Source of the DNA: Fibrobacter sp.
GTDB lineage: Bacteria > Fibrobacterota > Fibrobacteria > Fibrobacterales > Fibrobacteraceae
Assembly: GCA_024398845.1 (NCBI GenBank)
Contig: JAKSIM010000003.1
Coordinates: 35,383 to 99,382 of the forward strand
Length of the DNA stretch: 64,000 nucleotides
Reading direction: 5' to 3'
Within the stretch, counting starts at the first letter, position 1, and every line of letters begins with the position of its first letter. The notes beneath the pieces were generated by a model, which searched no databases, was not told the DNA's origin, and saw only the letters and a program-made list of their open reading frames with translations. The translations under genes were made by a program, and so were the position numbers. This document shows positions 9,791-17,808 of the stretch, piece after piece.

Positions 9791-11106
9791 TTCAAGCTAC
9801 GCATACGCACCATCACATCGGTGCTATCGTTAGCCCTTACCGCAGGAGCCGCAAGCGTCAATTCGATTTGCTTGCGGATTTCTTTTACCTGTTCTTTTAG
9901 GCGAGCCAAGCGTGCGCCAGCAAGTTTCGGAGTCGCAATCATAGTCTTGGAGGCCGGGTTAATCCAAGCGCCCTGAGCATTTTTAAATCCAAAATGAAGA
10001 TGCGGACCAGTACTACGCCCCGTTGAGCCCACACGGCCAATCGCCTGCCCAGGCGACACCTTTGCGCCCACGCCCACGCCACGACTTTGCATGTGCATAT
10101 ACCAGCTTACGGAATTATCGCGGTGTTTAATTGCGACCTTGTTTCCGCTCAATCCGTCGTAACCAGAGACCGTCACCACACCCTCGGCCACCGCATGAAC
10201 CACAGTCCCAGCGGGAGCACCATAGTCAATGCCGTTATGCCCCGTACGCTTACCCGTAATCGGGTGAATACGCGAGCCAAATGAACTCGTAATGCGTAAA
10301 TGTTCAAGAGGGTAACGAAGGCCATCAAAAATCAAGGCGTCTCCCATTTCGGTATAATGAGCATTGTAAGAGCTTCTCGGATCTACATCTTCGTAGCGGA
10401 AGGCTTCGTGGTGGCCCACAATGCGGCCCTCGAATTCGGCGTAAATCACCTTGCCACTCACCCAGATGGAATCTTGATAATAAGAATCCTCCAGCAAAAT
10501 GCGGAAACGATCCCTAGCACGGGCAAGCGGGAAGGCGACCTTGCATTGCAGCACACCACTTACAATACCCACCATACGGGCGGGGATTCCCACTTTAAAA
10601 AGGATTCCGTTAAGCGTGCTACCTTCTTCGAGAACGCCCTCGTAAATAGACTGCTTCTTGACGACAGGTTTTTCAACCAGCTGGTATACAAAGCCCGTAT
10701 CTGTACGGGAAACCATGTGAATGGTAATCGGGTTCACCGCATAGCGAAATTTTTGAACACGATTATTAGAGTCCACCATCACATAAAATTTTTCGCCCAC
10801 GCGAAGCTTGAACTCCACACTATCTTGCATGGCCAGGTAAACCTTACCAAGATCCTCGTCACCATTAGCCACCTGCGCCTTTAAACGTGAAAACACATGG
10901 AACGGTCCCTCGCCTGCGCATACCGTATCAGAAATAATGCGCGAATTATCCGCAATATTCTGCTCTTTTTTTATTTCTGCATTTAGGGAATCCACTTTTA
11001 ATTGCAATGCGTTTTGTTCCCTAGTCAAATCCTGAATTTTAGCCTCTTCCCGACACCCCGTTAAGCAAACAAGCAAAACAAGCAAAACAAATAAACCACG
11101 AATCAC
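9787..11106 (-). CDS. M23 family metallopeptidase lipoprotein (LytM type)
   Basis: About 439 residues. GAGG is placed 5 nt before a GTG at 11106, giving MIRGLFVLLVLLVCLTGC as lipoprotein signal; an upstream TTG (11124) is less likely. A coiled-coil segment follows (about 25-50), then a middle domain resembling the N-terminal part of Csd3/NlpD-like endopeptidases. The C-terminal LytM domain has GHNGIDYGAP (metal His and Asp), YMHMQS and GPHLHFGF (HxH), so the zinc site is intact. Such enzymes cut peptidoglycan cross-links during growth or division. The final coiled coil after the catalytic domain is unusual but may be regulatory. Confidence 0.9.
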   Translation of the reverse strand: MIRGLFVLLVLLVCLTGCREEAKIQDLTREQNALQLKVDSLNAEIKKEQNIADNSRIISDTVCAGEGPFHVFSRLKAQVANGDEDLGKVYLAMQDSVEFKLRVGEKFYVMVDSNNRVQKFRYAVNPITIHMVSRTDTGFVYQLVEKPVVKKQSIYEGVLEEGSTLNGILFKVGIPARMVGIVSGVLQCKVAFPLARARDRFRILLEDSYYQDSIWVSGKVIYAEFEGRIVGHHEAFRYEDVDPRSSYNAHYTEMGDALIFDGLRYPLEHLRITSSFGSRIHPITGKRTGHNGIDYGAPAGTVVHAVAEGVVTVSGYDGLSGNKVAIKHRDNSVSWYMHMQSRGVGVGAKVSPGQAIGRVGSTGRSTGPHLHFGFKNAQGAWINPASKTMIATPKLAGARLARLKEQVKEIRKQIELTLAAPAVRANDSTDVMVRMRSLN

Positions 11107-11150
11107 AAATACCTCTAATGACAAATTTATTTAGATATTCAAAAAATAAA

Positions 11151-11181
11151 AAAACACCTCCCTACTACGAGAGGTGTTTTT
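11151..11181 (-). terminator. Terminator after the FKBP gene
   Basis: AAACACCTC pairs with GAGGTGTTT around a short loop. It has A-runs on one side and T-runs on the other, so it may act in both directions. It lies between the M23 gene and the FKBP stop. Confidence 0.82.
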
Positions 11182-11197
11182 AAAATTTCTTGCGAAA

Positions 11198-12259
11198 TTA
11201 GTTGGCAGCAGCAGGAGCGGCGGCAGGAGCGGCAGCCGGAGCAGCGGCAGGAGCAGCAGCCGGAGCAGCGGCAGGAGCAGCGGCAGGCTTGGCTTCTTCA
11301 GCCTTCGGAGCGGCAGCCGGGGCAGCGGCAGGAGCAGCGGCGGCTTCAGCAGGCTTAGCTTCAGCCTTCGGAGCGGCCTTCGGAGCAGCCTTCTTTTCGG
11401 CCTTCGGAGCAGCAGCCTTCTTTTCGGCAGCCGGCTTCACTTCGGCCTTGGCCGGTTCAGCCTTGACTTCTTCCTTGGCCGGTTCAGCCTTGACTTCTTC
11501 CTTGGCAGGTTCAGCAGCCGGAGCATTAGCAGCGTGCGTGTCAATCAATTCCATTTCAAACACGAGGAGGCTGTTGCCCGGAATCTGCGGGCCACGGCCA
11601 CGCGGACCATAACCGAGATCGCTCGGAATCCAAGCGGTGACCTTGCCGCCCACCTTCATGAGCTTGAGCATTTCGGTCCAACCCGGAATCACAGCGTTAA
11701 TCGGGAATTCAAGCGGTTCGCCACGATCGACAGAGCTATCGAACTTGGTGCCATCGAGGAGCGTACCAGTGTAATGAACCTTGACAATATCGGAATCGCT
11801 AGGAATAGCACCCGTACCTTCGGTAATCACCTTGTACTGAAGACCGCTAGCAGTGGTCACAACGCCTTCGGCAGTCTTGTTGCTAGCGAGGAAAGCTTCG
11901 GCAGCAGCCTTGTTGGCTTCGGCAGCGAGGCTATCCTTCTTTACCTTTTCGGCCTGACGGTTCTGAGAAAGTTCCGTGAGAGTCTGGAAAATCGTGGAAT
12001 CATCCATCAAGAAGGCAGCGGAATCGTCATTGTAACGTTCCTTGAAAGCCTGGATAAAGACGTCGATATCCAAATCAATGGAATCACGGGTCACCAACTG
12101 GAAATGAGCCTGATTACCAAAATGAGCACCGAGAGCGTAGCTATACTTGTCCTTTTCAGTCACCAAGGCAGTTTTGGCCTTGGAGCCCTGGCAAAGTTGA
12201 TCGCAACCGGTCATAAGCAAAGCGAGAGCGCCTGCAGCAACGATTAATTTAGTCTTCAT
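11198..12259 (-). CDS. FKBP-type peptidyl-prolyl isomerase lipoprotein with long Ala/Pro/Lys tail
   Basis: A 353-residue lipoprotein. The ATG at 12259 has AGAGGA upstream and gives signal MKTKLIVAAGALALLMTGC. An FkpA/Mip-like helical dimerisation region (about 25-120) is followed by a complete FKBP domain with VKVHYTGTLLDGTKFDSS and IPSDLGYGPRG. After about residue 245 the protein is low complexity: EPAKEEVK repeats, then Lys/Ala/Pro, ending in about eight PAAA units. The tail makes the DNA (11205-11520) repetitive and may vary in length among strains. It could span or bind the cell wall, which is inference. Role: folding of envelope proteins in the periplasm. Confidence 0.92.
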   Translation of the reverse strand: MKTKLIVAAGALALLMTGCDQLCQGSKAKTALVTEKDKYSYALGAHFGNQAHFQLVTRDSIDLDIDVFIQAFKERYNDDSAAFLMDDSTIFQTLTELSQNRQAEKVKKDSLAAEANKAAAEAFLASNKTAEGVVTTASGLQYKVITEGTGAIPSDSDIVKVHYTGTLLDGTKFDSSVDRGEPLEFPINAVIPGWTEMLKLMKVGGKVTAWIPSDLGYGPRGRGPQIPGNSLLVFEMELIDTHAANAPAAEPAKEEVKAEPAKEEVKAEPAKAEVKPAAEKKAAAPKAEKKAAPKAAPKAEAKPAEAAAAPAAAPAAAPKAEEAKPAAAPAAAPAAAPAAAPAAAPAAAPAAAN

Positions 12260-12419
12260 GAGAATCCTCTTTTTAAAAACTGACACGAGTAAAATAGCAA
12301 AACAAGAGTGATATATCTCACAAAAAACGAATTTTTACATAAACTTTTCGTATATTATGCGCTATAAAATACGTCGCAAGCCCTAATTGCGAGAAAAAAA
12401 ACACACCTAAGGATTATTT

Positions 12420-14249
12420 ATGTGCGGAATTGTTGCCTATATCGGTCAAAATGAAGCGTTGCCTATACTCGTCGGCGGTCTAAAAAAACTGGAATACCGT
12501 GGTTACGACAGTTCGGGTGTCGCCCTTATAAGCAATGGAAAAATCGATGTAGTTCGCGCTTCCGGCAAAATCAGCGCCCTCGAGGACAAGCTGAAAGTTT
12601 GCCCAGTATCGGGAAACATCGGTATCGCCCATACGCGTTGGGCCACCCATGGCGCTCCGACCGAAGAAAACGCCCACCCGCACACAAGCTTTGACGGAAC
12701 CATCTCGATTGTCCACAACGGCATTATTGAGAACTACGCCTCCTTGAAAAAGAAGTTGCAATCCGAGGGTGTAGAATTCAAGTCCGAGACCGACACCGAG
12801 GTTGTCGCCCACTTGATAGCCAAGTTTTACAAGGGTGACCTCAAGGCCGCCGTACTCAAGGCACTCGCCCTGATTGAAGGAACTTTTGGCCTTGGCGTCA
12901 TTTGCAGCAAGGAACCGGGAACGCTCATCGGCGCCCGCCGCGGAAGTCCGCTAATCCTCGGCATAGGAAACGACAACGACTTTTTCCTTGCAAGCGACGT
13001 CTCTGCAATTATCAACCACACACAAAAAGTGGTGTACCTCGACGACAACGACGTAGTACAAATCAAAGGTGGCAATTACAACATTGTAAACATGAACAGC
13101 CACGAAGTGCAGCGCGAAGTCAAGGACGTGGAATTCGACGCGGACGCCGTAGCCAAGGGCGGATTCGCGCACTTTATGCTGAAGGAAATTTTTGAACAGC
13201 CCGAAGTTCTCCGCAACACCATGCGTGGACGCTTGCTCACCGCCGAGGGTAACGCGAAACTCGCAGGTCTCGACACGAACATCAAGGAACTGAGAAACAT
13301 CAACCGCATCATTATCACGGCCTGCGGCACAAGCTACTATGCCGGTATGGTCGGTGAATACATGATCGAAGACTTGGCGGGCGTTCCTGTTGAAGTGGAA
13401 TACGCCTCTGAGTTCCGCTACAGAAATCCGATTATCAAGCCGGGCACGCTCGTACTCGCCATTAGCCAGTCCGGCGAAACCGCCGATACGCTCGCGGCCC
13501 TCAAGGAAGCCCAGCAGAAGGGCGCAACGGCCCTTGCCATTTGTAACGGCGTAGGCTCCACGATAGCCCGCACAAGCGACGGCGGCGTTTACTTGCACGC
13601 AGGCCCGGAAATCGGCGTCGCGAGCACCAAGGCGTTCACAAGCCAGGTGACGGTACTCGCCATGATTGCCCTTTTACTCGGTCGCCAACGCAGGCTCTCC
13701 ATTGAACATGGCACCGATATTGCAAAAGCCATGCTGGAACTTCCGACTCTCGTCGAAAAAACGCTGCAGCTCTCTGACAGCATCGCCGAAATTGCAAAGC
13801 AGTATTCCAAAGCAGGGAACTTCCTCTACCTGGGTCGTCACTTCAACTACCCCGTGGCCATGGAAGGCGCTCTCAAGCTCAAGGAAATCAGTTACATTCA
13901 TGCAGAAGGCTACCCCGCTGCCGAAATGAAGCACGGCCCGATTGCCCTTATCGACGCAAACATGCCCGTGGTGGTGATTGCCCCGAAGGATTCCCTATTC
14001 GACAAGATTATCAGCAACGTTCGCGAAATCAAGGCCCGCGGCGGTCGCGTTATCGCCATCACTACCGAAGATTGCCACCCGCTCGATGAGATTGCCGACC
14101 ACATTATCAAGGTCCCGCAGACGCTCTCGATGCTCATGCCGATTGTTACCTGCGTGCCCCTGCAGCTCCTCGCCTACCACATTGCCGTCCTTCGCGGGAA
14201 CGACGTGGACCAGCCGAGAAACTTGGCCAAGAGCGTGACCGTGGAGTAA
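12420..14249 (+). CDS. glmS: Glutamine-fructose-6-phosphate aminotransferase (isomerizing)
   Basis: A 609-residue enzyme of standard length making glucosamine-6-phosphate for peptidoglycan and lipopolysaccharide. It has the N-terminal nucleophile Cys2 after Met (MCGIVAYIG), the glutaminase motif HTRWATHG, two SIS domains (SQSGETADT, ASTKAFTSQ) and the C-terminal tail PRNLAKSVTVE. AAGGA lies 6 nt before the ATG. The divergent region shared with the FKBP gene contains a TATATTAT-like -10 box. No glmS ribozyme is recognisable upstream; the leader is too short. Confidence 0.98.
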   Translation: MCGIVAYIGQNEALPILVGGLKKLEYRGYDSSGVALISNGKIDVVRASGKISALEDKLKVCPVSGNIGIAHTRWATHGAPTEENAHPHTSFDGTISIVHNGIIENYASLKKKLQSEGVEFKSETDTEVVAHLIAKFYKGDLKAAVLKALALIEGTFGLGVICSKEPGTLIGARRGSPLILGIGNDNDFFLASDVSAIINHTQKVVYLDDNDVVQIKGGNYNIVNMNSHEVQREVKDVEFDADAVAKGGFAHFMLKEIFEQPEVLRNTMRGRLLTAEGNAKLAGLDTNIKELRNINRIIITACGTSYYAGMVGEYMIEDLAGVPVEVEYASEFRYRNPIIKPGTLVLAISQSGETADTLAALKEAQQKGATALAICNGVGSTIARTSDGGVYLHAGPEIGVASTKAFTSQVTVLAMIALLLGRQRRLSIEHGTDIAKAMLELPTLVEKTLQLSDSIAEIAKQYSKAGNFLYLGRHFNYPVAMEGALKLKEISYIHAEGYPAAEMKHGPIALIDANMPVVVIAPKDSLFDKIISNVREIKARGGRVIAITTEDCHPLDEIADHIIKVPQTLSMLMPIVTCVPLQLLAYHIAVLRGNDVDQPRNLAKSVTVE

Positions 14250-14276
14250 TTAGTGGTTGGTGGTTAGTGTTAGGGG
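14250..14276. repeat. Dispersed intergenic repeat, copy 1 (GGTTAGTG-type)
   Basis: TTAGTGGTTGGTGGTTAGTG directly after the glmS stop. The same unit recurs at 17739, 44107-44213, 52190 and 61230. Confidence 0.6.
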
Positions 14277-14374
14277 GAAGTGCGGTCCCTCGTAGGGAAC
14301 CGCACAATTATGACGGCGGTTTCAAGTCGTCAATGCAACACAGGCATGATTCGATAGTCCTGTAAAACAAAAGA

Positions 14375-14392
14375 GCCTCCCGTAAGGGAGGC
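14375..14392. terminator. Candidate terminator hairpin
   Basis: GCCTCCC GTAA GGGAGGC is a perfect 7-bp stem. On the minus strand it is followed by a T-rich stretch, while T is poorer on the plus strand. It could end either glmS or the truncated lipoprotein transcript. Confidence 0.6.
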
Positions 14393-14438
14393 TGTCTAAA
14401 GTTTCTACTTTGCACTTTCGAACCACCAAAAGTTGCAA

Positions 14439-14578
14439 ATGGAACATCTAGACGAAAAACAAAGATACTTTATTTTCAAAGCAAATCCGAGATAGCAATA
14501 AGCCTCGGAATTGACCGCAGCACGGCTTACCGGGAAATCAAACGAAACTCCGTCAACGGCAAGTACCGTAGTGGGACA
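14439..14578 (+). pseudogene. IS30-family transposase N-terminal remnant
   Basis: An ATG at 14439 opens MEHLDEKQRYFIFK, the usual N-terminus of IS30 transposases. After 19 codons the frame stops (CGA GAT AGC read as a TAG), and a frame shift restores SEIAISLGIDRSTAYREIK and RNSVNGKYRS, the helix-turn-helix that recognises IS ends. Similarity then breaks off at about 14578, where poly-serine lipoprotein sequence on the other strand begins. Only about 45 of some 320 residues remain, so this is dead. No intact terminal inverted repeat was found. Confidence 0.7.
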
Positions 14579-14856
14579 GCAGAACTGCTGCTCGACTTCG
14601 CCTTTTCAACGGAGCTGCTTGCGCCCTTGGAGTCGCTCGAGGAGCTGTCCTTGGAGGTTTCAGATGAACTGCTTTTCACAGAGGGAGTGGATGGATCCCC
14701 TCCGCTTCGCTCCGAGGATGACTCGGCTAAGGAAGTGTTTGTCTCCTTCTCCGGTTCAACGAAGCTACTGCTGTCGTTGTCTCCGCAAGCGGCAAGCGAG
14801 AAGGTCAAACAAGCGGCGGCTAAAAAATTCAATGACACTTTAGAAAAGTTTTTCAT
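14527..14856 (-). pseudogene. Truncated serine-rich lipoprotein fused to antisense IS30 sequence
   Basis: The ATG at 14856 gives a good lipoprotein signal (MKNFSKVSLNFLAAACLTF, lipobox SLAAC), then a Ser-rich linker typical of Fibrobacter surface lipoproteins. The linker runs to about 14575; the last 17 residues (AVPLRYLPLTEFRLISR) are the reverse strand of the IS30 remnant. The functional domain expected after the linker is missing. The open frame (109 residues) may still be translated and lipidated, but it is best read as a gene cut by insertion or deletion at the IS. Confidence 0.65.
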
Positions 14857-14922
14857 TGTAAACAAACTCCACAATAACCCAAATACACTCTTTTTTTAGT
14901 CCAGGGAATGGTGGAAAAAGCA

Positions 14923-14990
14923 ATGGACTGCCATCCCGGCTCAAGGCCGGGACAGGCTCCGCTTCGCTCCTCGCAGTGACAATGCGGGAA
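14923..14990. repeat. Intergenic palindromic repeat element
   Basis: Contains TCCCGGC TCAA GGCCGGGA (14934-14951) followed by CTTCGCTCCTCGCAGTGACA. Read on the minus strand the tail gives CHCEERSG, the well-known false peptide produced by widespread intergenic repeats in many bacteria. It is probably a non-coding repeat unit. Confidence 0.65.
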
Positions 14991-15079
14991 AGGAAGGTTT
15001 CGTTGTGACATGCGGAAAGGCTTATGCGAGGGGGGGGAGGCTTCCCCCGCCAAGCGCGGTTTTTCTATATTGTTCAACG

Positions 15080-16720
15080 ATGGTCGAGGATATCGAAGAA
15101 CAGGAAGACTACGAAGTTCGAATTGGTTCATTTAACGGGCCAATGGATTTGCTCGTGTACCTGGTCCAAAAAAAGGAAATGTCCTTGGACCAGATTCCCA
15201 TCGCCGAAATCGCCGACGACTTTTGCAAGTGGGTCGATAGGATTGGCGACACGGACCTTTCGAAAGCGGGCGACTTTTTATACATGGCGAGCCGCCTCAT
15301 GGCGTTAAAGGTTCAGGAACTTTTGCCTGCCGAAGAACGCGACCCCGAACTCGTTGAAGAATACAACGCCGACCGCGAGCAGCTCATGAAAGAAATGCTG
15401 GAATACCAGCGCTACAAGCAGGTCGCCGGAGGCCTCCAGGAAATGGAGGGTGCAAACTTTGGTACTTACAGCCGCGGGCGTCTTGAAAAAACGCAGAGCG
15501 ACGAGGATACCCTCGCCGATGCAAATATCTGGCAGTTGTTCCGCGCGTACACCAAGAGTTTAAAGACAAAAATTTCAGAAACGGTCCACCACATTGAATT
15601 GGATTACGTGACCATTCAGGACCGCCAGCAAGCCATAAACAACTTCCTCGCCGCCAATGGACGCGCGCTGTTCGAGGATCTTCTTGATAACGACAGCCAC
15701 CCGATTGTCGCCGCCGTGACCTTCATGGCCATGCTAGAGATGATCAAAACGGACGAGATCGTGTTCCGCCAGAGCGAGCTCTTTGGCCCGATTTGGATTT
15801 ACCGCAAAAAGAACAACGCGGAATACGCCGATGAAATGGCCCGCGAGACTGTATTCTTCTCGAAGGATCCCGAAGTCAAGCAGGGGCTCGTGGACGAAGT
15901 GCGCAACATGGCGGTGGCCCGCAGCAAGCAGGGCAGCGTAGGCGACATCGCCGCCGTGATGAAGGAAGCGGTATTGTGGACTAGCCGCGGCAGGAACGTG
16001 ACCGAAGAAGACTTGCAGGCCATGCTCGAAGGCCGCGAGGACCTGAGCGAAGTGCAAGACAATCCGTTTGCGGAAATGCTCCAAGACGGAGAGAATGCAG
16101 AAGGCGCGAACGGAGAAGTTCCTGGAGCCGCTCCAGGAGTTGTTTCCGAAGCAGCAACCGAAGCCGCCGACCAGGCTGAAACAACAGATGTTCCCGTCGA
16201 TGTTCCTGTCGATGCGGCCACCGCTACCGATGCTATTGGCGAAACGGATAATACCGTCGATGCCGAAGCAGAAGGTGCCATCGAGACGAACAACATCGTT
16301 GCAGACGACGAAACGGACATTGGGCCCAGCACCGAAACGGGTTCAGAAGTCGAGGAGTCTGCTCCGGTCGAAGCAACGTCTGCGGCCCTTCCGCAAGATG
16401 CGTCCAAGCAAATGTCCGACGAAGAATTCGCCGAATTCATGAAGAAGGCCCAGGCATTCTACAGCGGAGAATCCGCAACGGCAACCGTTACTACAAATGC
16501 CGAGACGGCGACTTCCGACATTCCGCAAGATAGCGATGACCAAGTGGAATCGAAGCCGGCCTCTTCTAGCAATGACTGGGAAGACGCACCCATCAGCGCC
16601 GGTAACGAGATGACGGACGCCGAATACATTGCGTTCCTCAACCGCAGCGCAAAGGCCAGCCGCAAAAAAGAAAGCGACGATGACGAAGAAGGCCCCGTGG
16701 TGTACGGAGCCAAGGATTAA
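15080..16720 (+). CDS. scpA: Segregation and condensation protein A with long acidic C-terminal extension
   Basis: The first 260 residues are a full ScpA kleisin: the N-terminal SMC-binding part (VRIGSFNGPMDLLVYLVQ, KKEMSLDQIPIAEIADDF), ASRLMALKVQELLP, and a C-terminal winged helix (AAVTFMAMLEMIKTDEI). ScpA bridges SMC heads for chromosome segregation. Family members are usually about 250 residues; this one has 546. The extra part is Ala/Glu/Thr/Asp-rich and holds two short related motifs, MSDEEFAEFMKKA (about 456) and MTDAEYIAFLNRS (about 513). The ATG at 15080 is chosen because residues upstream of it (GTG at 15005) are unlike ScpA. scpB is not next to it. Confidence 0.9.
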   Translation: MVEDIEEQEDYEVRIGSFNGPMDLLVYLVQKKEMSLDQIPIAEIADDFCKWVDRIGDTDLSKAGDFLYMASRLMALKVQELLPAEERDPELVEEYNADREQLMKEMLEYQRYKQVAGGLQEMEGANFGTYSRGRLEKTQSDEDTLADANIWQLFRAYTKSLKTKISETVHHIELDYVTIQDRQQAINNFLAANGRALFEDLLDNDSHPIVAAVTFMAMLEMIKTDEIVFRQSELFGPIWIYRKKNNAEYADEMARETVFFSKDPEVKQGLVDEVRNMAVARSKQGSVGDIAAVMKEAVLWTSRGRNVTEEDLQAMLEGREDLSEVQDNPFAEMLQDGENAEGANGEVPGAAPGVVSEAATEAADQAETTDVPVDVPVDAATATDAIGETDNTVDAEAEGAIETNNIVADDETDIGPSTETGSEVEESAPVEATSAALPQDASKQMSDEEFAEFMKKAQAFYSGESATATVTTNAETATSDIPQDSDDQVESKPASSSNDWEDAPISAGNEMTDAEYIAFLNRSAKASRKKESDDDEEGPVVYGAKD

Positions 16721-16722
16721 AA

Positions 16723-17007
16723 TTAGTCCCAGTTGATGCTTGGCGGAGGATCCTTGAGATCCTTATTTTTTTGCGCCGCCTCAAACTTCTTTTGCAAAAG
16801 TTCCGCACGATTCTTTTGAGCTTCTTTTGCCGCGGCAAACTTCGCTTCCAAATCGGAACTGCGCGAACTCTGTTCCTTTAAAAAATCATCAAAGGACTTG
16901 ACTTCCTTTTTGTATTCCTTGTGGCTTAGAACTTCACCGGATTCCGCGTCCACTACAATTTCGCCCTTGCACATGGGGCATTCAATCGTAAGCGTTTTAA
17001 CTGCCAT
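16723..17007 (-). CDS. Small zinc-ribbon-like protein
   Basis: A 94-residue protein beginning with IECPMCKGEIVVDAESGEV, a half zinc ribbon (CPMC), followed by a charged helical coiled-coil segment rich in Lys, Glu and Ala and ending in a proline patch. Only one CxxC is present, so metal binding would need dimerisation or may be absent. It lies 8 nt after the membrane zinc peptidase gene and is probably co-transcribed with it. Function unknown. It converges with scpA, with 2 nt between stops. Confidence 0.75.
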   Translation of the reverse strand: MAVKTLTIECPMCKGEIVVDAESGEVLSHKEYKKEVKSFDDFLKEQSSRSSDLEAKFAAAKEAQKNRAELLQKKFEAAQKNKDLKDPPPSINWD

Positions 17008-17015
17008 AAATCCTC

Positions 17016-17729
17016 CTAGTCGCGACGCCCGCCAATGAGACCCGCACGATACGCCCAGTAAAGCAACTGCAAAATAGAGGAAATCGCCGCAGCCACATAA
17101 GTGAGCCCCGCAGCAAAAAGCACTCCGGAAACCGTATTGTATTCACGCCCCTGCGCAACAACGTCCATGCGGGCAAGCGCCTTTTTCGCGCGAGACGACG
17201 CGTCAAACTCCACGGGCACAGTCACAAGCGTAAATACGGTAGCGATACCGAACAAAATAACGCCAATCACCGCCATTGAATAACCAAGGGCCCAACCCGA
17301 AGCCATGAGGATAATGCCAGCAATTACAAGCCACGGCCCTAAATTGGAGCCCACGTTTGCCGCAGGCACAATAAAGGAACGCAACCACATGGGGAAATAG
17401 CCCTGCGCATGCTGAATGGCGTGGCCCACCTCGTGCGCGGCAACACCCGCAGCACTCGCATTGCGCCCATAATAGACTTCCTTAGACAAATTGAGCGTTT
17501 TGTTAAGCGGGTTGTAATGGTCCGAAAGGAATCCCTGATGCACAAGCACCTGGACATCGGTTATGCCCGCGTCCATGAGGATGGCCTTGGCAACATCTGC
17601 TCCGGTAAGGCCACTGGAAATATTCACCTTTTGACCAGCCGCAAAGCGGGATTTAACGAGCATTGAAACGCCACCCGAGAGGGCTAGCGTCACAATAAGA
17701 ATCATCATGTATAAAGGATCAAACATCAT
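17016..17729 (-). CDS. YugP-like membrane zinc metallopeptidase
   Basis: A 237-residue membrane protein of the Zn_peptidase_2 family. It has an N-terminal transmembrane helix, the zinc motif AAHEVGHAIQHAQGY, and several hydrophobic segments (for example VIAGIILMASGWALGYSMAV). The length fits the family (about 225-235). The HEVGH motif supplies two metal ligands and the catalytic Glu. The physiological substrate is unknown in this family. It is first in a two-gene unit with the zinc-ribbon protein. Confidence 0.9.
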   Translation of the reverse strand: MMFDPLYMMILIVTLALSGGVSMLVKSRFAAGQKVNISSGLTGADVAKAILMDAGITDVQVLVHQGFLSDHYNPLNKTLNLSKEVYYGRNASAAGVAAHEVGHAIQHAQGYFPMWLRSFIVPAANVGSNLGPWLVIAGIILMASGWALGYSMAVIGVILFGIATVFTLVTVPVEFDASSRAKKALARMDVVAQGREYNTVSGVLFAAGLTYVAAAISSILQLLYWAYRAGLIGGRRD

Positions 17730-17738
17730 AATAGTATG

Positions 17739-17784
17739 CAGTGGTTAGTGAGACGAGAGACGAGAGAGGTTTGGGGTTAGGGTT
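17739..17784. repeat. Dispersed intergenic repeat, copy 2
   Basis: GTGGTTAGTGAGACGAGAGA followed by a second GACGAGAGA and GGTTTGGGGTTAGGGTT. It combines both units of the repeat family seen elsewhere in the window. Confidence 0.65.
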
Positions 17785-17808
17785 TTCAACATTTTTAAAA
17801 TAGCAAAT

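Noticed and set aside
11174..12247. A 357-residue Ser/Gly-rich frame antisense to the FKBP gene
   Set aside because: Direct mirror of the Ala/Pro repeat tail; composition is an artefact of the repeat.
12287..12419. glmS riboswitch ribozyme
   Set aside because: The leader is about 130 nt shared with a divergent gene and lacks the recognisable conserved core; no evidence beyond gene identity.
14853..15131. A 92-residue minus-strand frame containing CHCEERSG
   Set aside because: Typical false peptide from a widespread intergenic repeat; it overlaps the scpA start on the other strand.
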